The translations under genes were made by a program, and so were the position numbers. A stretch of DNA of 64,000 nucleotides from Myxococcales bacterium (GTDB lineage Bacteria > Myxococcota_A > Polyangia > Haliangiales > Haliangiaceae), in contig JADKKI010000030.1 of NCBI GenBank assembly GCA_016720595.1, forward strand, positions 1 through 64,000. The letters run 5' to 3'. The notes below the pieces were generated by a model. It made no database searches. It saw only the letters and a list, made by a program, of their open reading frames with translations, and was not told the origin of the DNA. Shown here one piece after another: positions 1 to 9,239 of this stretch; position 1 is the stretch's first letter; every line of letters starts with the position of its first letter.

Positions 1-1214
1 CCCGGGCCGCTCGGGCCGCGAGCGGTCCACGCGATCGAGGTAGCGCACCACCTCGAAGACCGAGTGTACATGCTATCCGGGTCGAGGCCCGAGAAGCTGA
101 CGTTCGACACCGGTTTCGCGGTTGTGCGCACGTAGCCACTCCACGAGCCAATGGGTCCTCGGCGTTTGCGCCCACATCCAGGTCGGGAACCGCGTGGTAA
201 CGGAACCACGCACGCTCGACCGGTCGGTCGCCGCGGATGTACAAATCGACTGCGGCGGCGTCGGGCCAGTCGGCCTCGACCGCGATCGGCATGGACCCCC
301 TTGCGCCGGATCGGCTCCTGCGTGATCCGCGTGCGCATCGGTAGAACTCTGACGTGCCGTCGTGTGGCCTCGCCCAGGAGGACGACCTTGGCATCACCGA
401 TCCTGTCGAGCGGGGCGTCGAGCGGCGCGTCCTCGATACGCGCGATCGGCCCGGCACACTCCGGCGATCAAGCAGCCACGGTGCCAGCCCGGGTCACCGG
501 GCTCCAGTGACCTGGCGTACCGACCGAGCGCCGGGATCGTCCCGCGCAGGGCACGCGGTACCGCCGCCGCCTCGTCCGCCCAGCCCTGCTCGCCGAATCA
601 GGGCACGAACTGCGGCCCCCAGCTCGTCGCAGGCGATACTCGTCGCTACCGACGCGAAGTCACGCGAACCAGCTCTTGTGCACGCCCGTCGCCGACAGGG
701 CATGACGAAACCGACCGCCGACGATCAGCTGATCGAGTAGGCGCGCGGCAGTTCAGGGCCGCCGGCGGCAGCGACGATGGCATCGTAGGGCGCGTGCTCG
801 CGCCATCCCAGCGTCCCGTCCCCGAGATGCACGTCGACATTCCTGTAGCCGAAGCGCGACGAGACGGCTGCGCGCGAGCGTCGCGGGCTCCTCGATCCGC
901 TCGACGGTGTAGACCCCGCCCTGCCACCTGGCGAGCACGGCCGCCGCGTAGCCCAGGCCTGTCCCGATCTCGAGGACGCGCGCTCGTCAGGGCGCAGGGC
1001 AAGCGCCTCGGCCATCACGGCCACGATGTACGGCTGCGGGATCGTCTGCCCGCTGGGATCGGGCGCCCGGTCGTCGTAGGCGTACTCGGCGAGCTCCGGG
1101 GAAGAAACGCCTCGCGGGGCACGGTCCCCATCGCGGCGAGGACGCGGGATCGCGAACGCCGCGCGCACGGGCAGTGGCGCTCGACCATCGTCTTGCGAGC
1201 TTTAGCGAGTCCAT
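1..1214 (-). pseudogene. Protein-L-isoaspartate methyltransferase / erythromycin-esterase fusion, frame-broken and partial
   Basis: Read across three minus-strand frames, this stretch gives one protein. It opens with a PCMT methyltransferase (RVLAAMGTVPREAFLP, then AEYAYDD, then QPYIVAVMAEALALRPDER, then VYTVERIEEP, then VDVHLGDGTLGW and PYDAIVAAAGGPELP). An erythromycin-esterase-type domain follows (GDAKVVLLGEA, FYRC, AVEADWPDAAAVDLYIRG, AEDPLAREWLRAHNRETG, VVRYLDRVD). The order matches a known fusion of PCMT, which repairs isoaspartyl residues using S-adenosylmethionine, with an EreA-like hydrolase domain. The ATG at 1214 (MDSLKLARR) is the likely start. The 3' end lies before base 1. I count at least six frame changes and an in-frame stop near base 70, so as written it cannot make the protein. 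The indels may be sequencing error or real decay. Family assignment is firm; function is doubtful. Confidence 0.72.
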
Positions 1215-1364
1215 GACCTTCGTCCCAGCAAGGCTCGCGCCACAGGTCCCGGGATGCCGGCACGCACGCCTTGCGTTACCACCGCGGCGACGCGCAGGCC
1301 CGGCGCGCCCCTACGCCGCGGTTCGGCCGTCTCCTGGACCTTCGCGCGACGCTGCTCCGCGATG

Positions 1365-1922
1365 TCACCGCGCGAGTTGCAGCGACTGCAACGTCGCCCG
1401 GAACACCGCGGCCTGCGCGTCGACGGTTGCCTTCGGGCCCAGGAGCTTGAAGAAGTACGGGCCGTGCGGGCTCATGACGATCGCGGCGAGCAGTGCTTGA
1501 TCGGGCTTGTCGACCATCTCGTCGCTGCCGGGCATCGCCTCGGCGCGATAGTGACCGGAGACCGACACGAGCGTCAGGTCTTGTCCCGCGACCTTCAGTG
1601 CTCGATCGTCGCGACGTCACGCGTCGGACGTCCATCCGGTTGGGTGAGCTGACCGAACCAACGCTCGAGGTTCGCATCAGTGCTGCCGGCGCCGCCCTCG
1701 CCAGAAGTAGTAGACGACGAGCTCGGCCTCTCAATCGTGAAGCTCGTCACGCGCATCTTCCGACGTCGTCGGCTTGGTCACCCACGCCTTCGGCTTTGCC
1801 ATCGTGAAATCGGCGCCGAGGATGCGCTCCTCGGCGGCCGACGTCGTCGGAAGGTGAGTCGTCGGTGGTGACGCGCCGCCACACGCAGCGAGGATCAACG
1901 CGAGAACTGCGATCCGCTGCAT
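1365..1922 (-). pseudogene. Small lipoprotein, frame-broken
   Basis: The start at 1922 gives MQRIAVLALILAACGG, a short lipoprotein signal with a lipobox ending at Cys. GADFTMAKPKAWVTKPTTS follows. The frame then slips several times (ELVVYYF, NLERWFGQLTQPDGRP) and resumes as VSVSGHYRAEAMPGS, ending in GPYFFKLLGPKATVDAQ and a stop at 1365. The pieces in the right order resemble a recurring family of myxobacterial and planctomycete exported proteins that share GQFTQPDG- and GPYFFKLTGP-like motifs. Their function is unknown to me. Like its neighbours up to base 3832, the gene is interrupted by single-base frameshifts. Nothing ties it to the adjacent genes. Confidence 0.55.
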
Positions 1923-2048
1923 CTGGCGAGGCTCTCCACGAGTCTCGCTCGGCGGGTGCGTCGAAGACCACGCGAACAAAGCGCCGACCGACGGCCGCGA
2001 CACACGCAGATGATACGTTTGCGCGCGGACCACCCATCCGCTCACCAC

Positions 2049-3832
2049 CATCGATCAGATCCCGTGGAGCAAGCTCAGAGACCGTCGACGGCAAGGCCAC
2101 CAAGGCGCCCGCGATCCTGCGAGGCCTGGCAACCCGGCGATCCGGCGAAGGCCAGAAGGGCGTCGCATGGCTGTTCGAGCAGGTCCTTCATCAGGCACGC
2201 CGGCGCCGAGCGCCGCGGCGTTCGTCCCGTGTTTGATCGAGGCTCGTCCTCTCCCCAAACAGGCAGCGCGCTGGGCTGCTCGCGCTGCTCGGCGATCTGG
2301 CCTGCGAAGGGCGATCACGTGCCGTACCTCCTGACCGGCTACACGGAGCCGATCCGCTGCAGACCGCCGGTCGCCGCCGGGCGTGACACCTTCGCGAAGG
2401 CGCTCGCCGGATCGCGATCCGTCGGCGCGCGCAGCCGCCGCCTTCGTGCTGGCCTGGCTGCGGCGCACGCCGCGGTCACGCCAGGGACCTCACCGCCCGG
2501 CTCGCCAAGGGAGAAGCATCCCACCGCGCCGGGCGAGGCATGGTGATGGCGCTCGCCGTCCTCGGCGCCCCCGCCGCGAAGCTCGCCGCGACCACGCTCA
2601 CCGCCGACGCCGCCGTGGTCCAGGGAGCAGGCGTGTTCGCGCTCGCGCGGGCGGGGGCACTGCCGGCCAAGGCGAAGCGCGGGCTGACAGCCCTGGTCAC
2701 CGCCGGCGGCGTCGATGCGCTGTGCTGGCACCACGGCAAGCTCAGCCCTCGTGCTGCGCGCGGTGCTGCGCGGCGGCCCGCGACCGCGACGTCGCGCTAC
2801 TGCTCTCGCTGCTCGACTCCGACGTCGGTCCACCTCGTCGCGCCGCGGGTGGTCGAGCTGATGTTCTCTGGCTCGATCGGGCGCGGATGCCCTGACCGCT
2901 TCGCAGCGCGAGATCCTCGACCTGTTGACCGCGTCCCCCGCCCGGTACGGCGCGCTCGCACCGACGTGGAAGGCTCGCGGCCTCCCGGTGATGGCGACGG
3001 AGGCGCGCGCGGCGCTCGGCCTGCCGCCGATCCAGAGCCGGATGGACACCGAGCTGACCGTCGCAGGTGTGAAGCGAGCGTTCGCGGCGCACCTGCGCGA
3101 CGCGTGCGCCAAGCCGGCGAACCGCGCCGCGCTCGGGGCGGCGCTCGCGAAGGGCGCACCGCCGAGAAGGTCGTCGCGTTCTGCCGTGGAGAGCTGGCCT
3201 CGAGCTGCCGGGCGACTGGGCCGCGGCGGTCGCCGAGATCTTCGACGCGTGCGGCGACGGATCGTCCCGGTGCTTCGCGCGCTCGACCTCTACCAGGAGG
3301 TGCAGCGGTCAACGGCGACTCGATCACCACGGAGGCGATCGCGGCGCCCGCGCTGCTGGTGCTCGCGAAGCGTGACCCGAAAGCTGCCGGGCGCGCGTCG
3401 TAAGGCGATGATCAGCACGATCTCGTTCACCCGCGAGGTCGACGTCGCGCGCGAAGCCCGATGCTCGTCGCCATCCTGCGGGCCCTGCCGCTCGCGCACC
3501 GCGTCGCGATGCTCGCGCACCTGCACCGCAACACGCCCCCGTGGGTGACGAGTGGCAAGCGGCTGCTCGAGGAGCTCATGGTCGAGCATCCGGCCGCCGA
3601 GCTGACGGCATGCGTCGTGGCCCGCGTCGAAGAGCTGACCGACGCTTACCGCTACGGTCGCAAGTACGACAACTCCCTGTTCTCCGAAGGGTACTCGCCG
3701 TCCAAGCTCGCGAAGCTCTCTCCGGCCGCGCATTCGCTGACCCCGGTCCTCACCGAGCACCTGCGTGCGTACGCGGCCGTGGCGAAGGCGCCGAAGCTGG
3801 ACAAGGCGCTCGCGAAGTTCCTCGCGCTGTAG
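2049..3832 (+). pseudogene. Unrecognised protein, frame-broken, roughly 590 residues
   Basis: Consecutive plus-strand segments in changing frames look like one gene. They include KGVAWLFEQVLHQAR (about 2155), MVMALAVLGAPAAKLAATTL (2540), ILDLLTASPARYGALAPTWK (about 2915), TVAGVKRAFAAHLRDACAKP (about 3060) and a clean stretch from MLVAILRALPLAHRVAMLAH (3461) to the stop at 3832. The composition is helical and rich in Ala and Leu, with no signal peptide or membrane segment. I do not recognise a family; the helical, repetitive make-up would fit a HEAT-like scaffold, but this is a guess. The 5' end is uncertain. Several single-base indels would have to be corrected to restore the frame. Confidence 0.45.
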
Positions 3833-3887
3833 GCCGACCGGAAAATCCTTCGCCCTCGTCGGTCGTCGACGCAAAGGGTGCGGCGGT

Positions 3888-3904
3888 GTCGCGGGCTTCG
3901 CGAC
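3888..3904. terminator. Possible hairpin after the broken gene
   Basis: GTCGCG and CGCGAC, separated by GGCTT, form a 6-bp GC stem 56 bases after the stop at 3832. No T-run follows, so an intrinsic terminator is only a possibility. Confidence 0.2.
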
Positions 3905-3995
3905 TGCACCTTGCCCCAGCGCACCCGCTGCGCATCGGCACGGTCGGTGCAGCCTCGGCGTCAGACGTCGCTTTCGCGGCGACGAGGAGGTTCCG

Positions 3996-5228
3996 ATGTT
4001 GCGCCTTCGCTTCTCGTTGATCTCGGCGGCGATCCTGACCGCTGCGCTCTCCACCTTCGCCCCGAATCGTGCGCACGCCCAGCTGTGGACCGCCGTCGGC
4101 GATATCGCCGACATCATCAAGTCCGATGGCCAACGCTTCAACAGCGACCTCGCCAAGATCAAGTCGGACTACCAGAAGTTCATGAAGGCGCGGGACCTGA
4201 TCGACGCGCAGAGCGCGCGCACGGCCGATCTCCACGGCCAGACCCTGGCGTTGATCGCGAACCTCGAGACCGAGGTGACCGCGTTCGACAACAAGCGGAA
4301 GGGCCTCAAGCCGGAGGAGTGGGGGAAGGACGACGACGCGATCCGGGATCGGGCGCGCTATGCGGCGCTGAAGAAGCAGATCGAGGGCTTGAAGGCGTTC
4401 TCGACCAAGGAGCTGGTGAACTGTATCGAGGCGGTGAAGGACGCGAAGAAATACACCGGCACTGTCGGGCTCTCTCGCGACGTCGGCACCACGAGCGGAG
4501 TCGATCAGGGCTGGAACCGCGTCAAGGACAAGGTGTTCACCACGATCGCGCGCTGCAACGAGGCCGCCGCGCGGGTCAAGGTTCTCGAAGCCGAGAACAA
4601 GCAGGTCATCCTGGCCACGCCCGCGGAGCCCATCAAGATCGAGAACACCTCCGACAAGATGGTGTTCTTCGTGATGAACGGTAACGCCGACGGGGCGAGG
4701 ATCGGTCCGAAGTGTGCGCAGTGCCCACCGAATTCGAATTCGGTGACCGTGCCGATGCCGGCGGATCGTGTCGTGCGCCTGCGCGCGGAGGCGCAGACGC
4801 CGATGCGAGAGAAGATCCTGATGCTCGGCAAGCGCGGCGGGAAGACCATCACGGTCCAGACGGCGACCCAGCACGAGCTGACCTACACCGCGGCCGCCGG
4901 TGCGTCCTCCAGCCGGACCAGCACCCGCGTGACCCGCGAGCTGTGCACCTGGACGGTCGAACCCAAGAACAAGGTCCCTCCGATGACCGCCACCCCGATG
5001 CCGTCCAAGCGCTACGCGAGCCTCAAGAACGACACCCTCGCGTGGACGATTCCGCCGATCACGGCCGCGACGTTCTCCAAGGGGATCCGCGAGCCGCTGA
5101 CCACCACGGTGACGTGCGACCTCGCGTGGACGTACGAGCGAACCGGGTCGGGGGAGTTCGGTAGCAAGACCGAGGACACCAAGGAGAGTCAGTACGGTGT
5201 CGTCAAGATCTGGGTGATGCCGCAGTAA
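3996..5228 (+). CDS. Secreted hypothetical protein
   Basis: This 410-residue protein starts at an ATG with an exact GAGGAGG ribosome site five bases upstream (3984-3990), which decides the start. Residues 1-28 form a Sec signal peptide ending in RAHAQ. The next ~190 residues are Lys/Asp/Ala-rich and probably alpha-helical (KIKSDYQKFMKARDLIDAQS, LANLE-type heptads). The C-terminal half is beta-rich and contains a few Cys (GPKCAQCPP, ELCTWTVEP, VTCDLAW), so a periplasmic or surface helical stalk plus a beta domain is likely. I recognise no family. It is the first intact gene after the frame-broken first 3.8 kb. A 20-bp perfect palindrome lies inside it at 4726-4745. Confidence 0.8.
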   Translation: MLRLRFSLISAAILTAALSTFAPNRAHAQLWTAVGDIADIIKSDGQRFNSDLAKIKSDYQKFMKARDLIDAQSARTADLHGQTLALIANLETEVTAFDNKRKGLKPEEWGKDDDAIRDRARYAALKKQIEGLKAFSTKELVNCIEAVKDAKKYTGTVGLSRDVGTTSGVDQGWNRVKDKVFTTIARCNEAAARVKVLEAENKQVILATPAEPIKIENTSDKMVFFVMNGNADGARIGPKCAQCPPNSNSVTVPMPADRVVRLRAEAQTPMREKILMLGKRGGKTITVQTATQHELTYTAAAGASSSRTSTRVTRELCTWTVEPKNKVPPMTATPMPSKRYASLKNDTLAWTIPPITAATFSKGIREPLTTTVTCDLAWTYERTGSGEFGSKTEDTKESQYGVVKIWVMPQ

Positions 5229-5309
5229 TCGCTAACGCGCGCGCCCGTCCGACGTGTTTCGCCTCCGGCGCCGCGCTTTGAGGGCGGTCTGACGTAAGCT
5301 CGTCGGTTC

Positions 5310-6893
5310 GTGGCGGAACCTGTTCCTGATCGCATTGGCGACTACCTCATCGAGCGCCTGCTTGGGGAAGGGGGGATGGCGAAGGTCTATCTCGCGCGCC
5401 ATTCGATCCTCGAAACGAGGCACGCGATCAAGGTGCTCGATCCCGCCTATCGCGCCAATCCCGAGGTGCGCCAGCGGTTTCTCGACGAGGCGCGAATCCA
5501 GGCCAGTCAGCTCGACCACCCCAACATCGTGAAGGTGGTGAACATCGTCGCGACGCCAGACCACGCGGCGCTCGTGCTCGAGCTCGTCGACGGCGGCAAC
5601 CTCGACGGCGAGATCGCGACGCTCAAGCAGAACCCCGCGGAGATCCGCCGCGTCATGCTCGCCGTGCTCGACGCCGTCGGCCACGCGCACTCCAAGGGCA
5701 TCATCCATCGCGACCTCAAGCCAGGCAACGTGCTCCTCGCCGGCTCCGCGCGGACGCCCAAGGTGACCGACTTCGGGATCGCGAAGACAATGGGCAGCAG
5801 CACCGCCAAGAAGTCCACGCACGCCGATACGCGGATGGGCACGCTGACGTACTCGAGCCCCGAGCAGTTCCGCCGCGCCAAGGATGTCACCCCGCGATCG
5901 GACGTGTTCTCGCTCGGCGCGATGCTCTACGAGATGGCGACGGGCGAGCCCGCGTTCGCCGGCGAGAGCGACTACGACGTGATGGACGCGATCGTCAAGG
6001 GGACGTACGTGCCACCCGAGGAGCACTATCCCGCGATCGATCCGGTGATCGCGGGCGTCATCCGCAAGGCGATCGATCCCGATCCGGCCAAACGGTTCGC
6101 GAGCTGCGAGGAGATGGCGGCAGCACTGCGCGGCACGCCCGCGGTCCACGAGACGAAGCCGGCGCCAGCGGCCCCGGCAGCACCACCGTCATCAGCACCG
6201 CCGCCGCCATCCGCGCCGGTGCCGGCGCCAGCAGCCCGGGCAGCAGCGGCGCCATCCGCGCCGGTGCCACAGGAATCGTCGAGACCCGTGCCGGCGGAGC
6301 CGCCGGCGTCATCGCCGTCGCGCGGCAGGATGTCGTGGACTGTCGGCGGATTCGTCGTCGTGGCGGTCGGCGCCCTCATCGCGCTCGTCGCAACGCGGCG
6401 TGGAGATGACACGGCAGCCGCACCGCTGCGTGATGCCGCTCCGGCGCTCGCGGTCGCCATCGATGCACCGGTCGATGCGCCCCTCGATGCGAGCATCGAC
6501 GCTCCGCCCGACGCGCGGGTCGGCGCGCCGTGCACGGGGAACTGGCGCACCTACAACTCCACCACGGTCTTCGACGCGAGCGTGACCGTCGACGAGAACG
6601 CCAAGCGCTGTGTCGCGTTGACTGTCGAGACCCGCTCGGGTCGGGCAATGCGCATCAATAAATGCAAGACCGCTGGGCTGAAGACCTGTCCCACCGAGGG
6701 AGGTGTGCTCAAGGGACAATGGAGCTGCGTCGAAGAGGTGTACTCCGATGGAAGTCGTTCCATGCTCACCGGTTCGGTCACCTTCAGCTGCACAGACAAC
6801 CAGCTGTCGATCGACATCACGGTGCGCTCATCGATTCCGCTGAATGGATCGAACACGTGGGGACGGATCAAGGACACGATGACCGCCGACTGA
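5310..6893 (+). CDS. Membrane Ser/Thr protein kinase (PknB-like)
   Basis: This 527-residue Hanks-type kinase has a glycine loop GEGGMAKVY (19-27), catalytic Lys41 (HAIKV), the catalytic loop HRDLKPGNV with Asp135, and DFGIAK with Asp154. All key residues are present, so it should be active. A Pro/Ala/Ser-rich linker (about 280-335) leads to one membrane helix (about 343-361). An Asp-Ala-Pro linker (IDAPVDAPLDASIDAPPDA) and a ~120-residue domain with four Cys outside the membrane follow. The outer domain probably senses something, but its ligand is unknown. Translation starts at GTG 5310, directly at the usual kinase N-terminus GDYLIERLLG. It stands alone as a transcription unit. Confidence 0.92.
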   Translation: MAEPVPDRIGDYLIERLLGEGGMAKVYLARHSILETRHAIKVLDPAYRANPEVRQRFLDEARIQASQLDHPNIVKVVNIVATPDHAALVLELVDGGNLDGEIATLKQNPAEIRRVMLAVLDAVGHAHSKGIIHRDLKPGNVLLAGSARTPKVTDFGIAKTMGSSTAKKSTHADTRMGTLTYSSPEQFRRAKDVTPRSDVFSLGAMLYEMATGEPAFAGESDYDVMDAIVKGTYVPPEEHYPAIDPVIAGVIRKAIDPDPAKRFASCEEMAAALRGTPAVHETKPAPAAPAAPPSSAPPPPSAPVPAPAARAAAAPSAPVPQESSRPVPAEPPASSPSRGRMSWTVGGFVVVAVGALIALVATRRGDDTAAAPLRDAAPALAVAIDAPVDAPLDASIDAPPDARVGAPCTGNWRTYNSTTVFDASVTVDENAKRCVALTVETRSGRAMRINKCKTAGLKTCPTEGGVLKGQWSCVEEVYSDGSRSMLTGSVTFSCTDNQLSIDITVRSSIPLNGSNTWGRIKDTMTAD

Positions 6894-7054
6894 CCGGCGA
6901 CCGCGATCCCCGTGACCCGCTTGAATGCCGCAATGAAGTCGTGCGGCTCGGCCGCCCCGTTTCCAAGTCCCCGTTTCCACGTTCCGGTACGCTCGAGCGA
7001 TGGCCAGCAAGCGCGGCCGCCCGATGCTCGAGCGCGTGATAAGAACGCGCTCCA

Positions 7055-8605
7055 ATGGCGGATCATCACCTGATCGGAGAGTTCGCATCGGCGGCGGCGG
7101 CCACCAAGCTCGCAAGCGAACTCACCAAGTTCTTTGAAGCCAACGCAGCGTCGACCGACGACGAGCCGACGGCGACCGAGCGTGCGCTGGGAAAGAAGTA
7201 TGGGTTCAAGTGGAGCGAGCCACTCAGCTGGGAGGATGACCCTCCCATCGTGGTCGCGATCGAGGACCGCGTAGTCGTGTTCCACCCCTACTGTGCGGGG
7301 GGCTTGGGCGGCGATCTCGCCAAGGTGCTCGCGAAGGCGGGCGGCAAGAGGGTGCGCGAGGAGGACGGCCCGCCGGTTCTGTCGTGCACGTTGACCTTCC
7401 CCGATGGGGCGCCCGGTAAGAAGCTGCGCGCCGAGTTCGCCACCCTGTTTGCCCAGCGCACGACTCCGAGCATCCGGTCCTGGGTCAAGCCGGTGTGGGC
7501 CAAGTTCAAGATGCTGGGTGAGGCCGAAGATGCGACGTTCGCCGTCGACGGAGATACCTGCACGTTCACGCTCCCGCTCAACGCGCGCGACCTCGCGAGC
7601 TTTCGCAGCTACCTCGAGGCCCGCAAGGCGGTGCGAGTCTCGATCACCGTCGCGACCGAGAAGATGATCGCGGACAACCGCGCGCGCGAGGCACGAGCGG
7701 AGTCCGCCGCGTCTCCGCCGGAGTCCGCACATCCCACGACGAAGCCGAGGGTGATCCCGACAACCGTGCCGACCGTGACGGTCCTCCACAAGGCGCAGAA
7801 GCCTCTCAACGTGACCTCGCTCCACAGCGATGGAACCAACGCGCTGATGGTTGGCTTCTCAGGGCTTCATCGCTCATCCGACTTCAACAAGCTCACGGCG
7901 ATCGGAAAGCCCGCACAGTTTCAGTTTCATCGCAGCGGCGTCTTGCTCGCGGGGAACACGGCCTGGGTCTGTGGATATCAAGGGGTCCTTCGCTCGACCG
8001 ACAAGGGCGCCTCGTTCGCCGAAGTCTCGACCGATGCACGCGTGCTCCATGCGATCGCGGCCGACCCCGAGGGCATTCCCTGGGTGGTTGGAGACCACGG
8101 CGTCCAGGTGTTCAAGGGATCCGCATTCGTGCGTGTGAAGTGTGCCGAGAAGGGCAAATTTGTCTCCGCCGTCAGTTCGCCGCTCGGCGCGTTGCTGTTG
8201 ACCGATAGTGGCCGCGTGTACATCGGTCGCCACGCGGCGATCACCGGCGGCGAGTTTTCGGCGCGCGCACCGCTTCGTGCCGCGTGTGTGACGCCAGCGG
8301 GAACCATCGTCGTCGTCGGTGGCAGCAAGAAGCCGATCGGTTTCCGGTCGGAGGATGGCGGGAAGAAGTTTTCGCCGATCAGCGTTCCCGGGAACCACGT
8401 GCTCTGCTCGATCGTGGCGCTTCCCGAGGGTCGCCTGATCGCCGGTGGGAGACTCGATACGCTGTTCTACTCCGTCGACGACGGCAGATCCTTCAAGGCC
8501 CTCAAGCATCCCTCGACGGAACAGCGCGAGTTCGCGTGTGCCACGGTCCACCGCGGTGCCGCGTACCTTACCGCGCCCTTCCAGGAGCTCGTACGGGTCA
8601 CCTGA
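7055..8605 (+). CDS. Hypothetical protein with a BNR/Ycf48-like propeller half
   Basis: The product has 516 residues, no signal peptide and no membrane segment, so it is predicted to be cytoplasmic. Residues 1-200 are an unrecognised alpha/beta region. A low-complexity Ala/Pro/Ser stretch follows at about 210-235. From about 247 there are repeated short blades such as GFSGLHRSSDFNKL, YQGVLRSTDKGASF, VGDHGVQVF, GSKKPIGFRSEDGGKKF and RLDTLFYSVDDGRSFK. The SxDxGxxF pattern is that of BNR/sialidase-type or Ycf48-like beta-propellers. Binding partner and job are unknown. Related myxobacterial proteins often pair an unknown N-terminal domain with such a propeller. Confidence 0.75.
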   Translation: MADHHLIGEFASAAAATKLASELTKFFEANAASTDDEPTATERALGKKYGFKWSEPLSWEDDPPIVVAIEDRVVVFHPYCAGGLGGDLAKVLAKAGGKRVREEDGPPVLSCTLTFPDGAPGKKLRAEFATLFAQRTTPSIRSWVKPVWAKFKMLGEAEDATFAVDGDTCTFTLPLNARDLASFRSYLEARKAVRVSITVATEKMIADNRAREARAESAASPPESAHPTTKPRVIPTTVPTVTVLHKAQKPLNVTSLHSDGTNALMVGFSGLHRSSDFNKLTAIGKPAQFQFHRSGVLLAGNTAWVCGYQGVLRSTDKGASFAEVSTDARVLHAIAADPEGIPWVVGDHGVQVFKGSAFVRVKCAEKGKFVSAVSSPLGALLLTDSGRVYIGRHAAITGGEFSARAPLRAACVTPAGTIVVVGGSKKPIGFRSEDGGKKFSPISVPGNHVLCSIVALPEGRLIAGGRLDTLFYSVDDGRSFKALKHPSTEQREFACATVHRGAAYLTAPFQELVRVT

Positions 8606-8739
8606 GGGTTGTATCGGCGTGCGTGATGGTCACGGCGAAGCTCGGCGCGTGACCCCGATGTTGAAGTCGAGGTGCACGTTGTCGGAGAGTTCCAGGGCAT
8701 TTCCGAACCGCCTTTCCGGTGGGGTACTGTCGACGCCTC

Positions 8740-9159
8740 ATGACCATGGACAAGCTGTTCCTCGCCTTCCACGTGGTCGGCGCACTGATGTGGATCGGCA
8801 GCCTGTTCGCAGTGATGGCGTTCCTCGACGCCTATGCTGGCGAACCAGACCCCGCGGCGCGAGGGCGGCTGCTCAAGCACCTGAGGTCGGCGGCGATCGT
8901 GCCGGACATCGGCGCGACGATCGCGATGGTGTTCGGCGCGCACTGGCTATTCCGGTTCAAGCTCTACGAGCTGCACTACATGCACGCGAAGCTCGCCCTC
9001 GTGGCCGTGGTGCTCGGCCTGCACGTCATGCTGCGGCTGAAGGTCAAGAAGGCGAAGAACGGTGAGACGTTCAGCCCGCTCCCTGTGGCTCTCAAGCCGA
9101 TGTTGACGCTGCTCGCGACTGGGATCGTGATCTTCGTGATCGCGAAGGTCCCGCTCTAG
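8740..9159 (+). CDS. CopD/HemJ-like small membrane protein
   Basis: This 139-residue protein has four predicted membrane helices. The first (KLFLAFHVVGALMWIGSLFA) contains a His and a Trp. The third region (LHYMHAKLALVAVVLGLHVM) carries His residues placed as in the CopD/HemJ superfamily, where HemJ oxidises protoporphyrinogen IX and CopD relatives handle copper. Length and the FHVVGALMWIG motif suit HemJ-like or DUF2269-like small members. The sequence alone does not show whether it binds heme or copper. I chose the ATG at 8740 over an upstream in-frame start because it places the first membrane helix at the N-terminus. No heme-pathway gene is nearby. Confidence 0.6.
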   Translation: MTMDKLFLAFHVVGALMWIGSLFAVMAFLDAYAGEPDPAARGRLLKHLRSAAIVPDIGATIAMVFGAHWLFRFKLYELHYMHAKLALVAVVLGLHVMLRLKVKKAKNGETFSPLPVALKPMLTLLATGIVIFVIAKVPL

Positions 9160-9239
9160 GCACTGCCGCGTCCCCGTCGGGCGCGGTCCCTTGTGGCTCG
9201 ATGGGGCCGTGCTCGACGTGACGTTCCCCCAGCGAGCGG

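Noticed and set aside
1..1214. A macrolide-resistance gene
   Set aside because: The esterase domain belongs to a broad family fused to PCMT, has no shown link to erythromycin, and the frame is broken.
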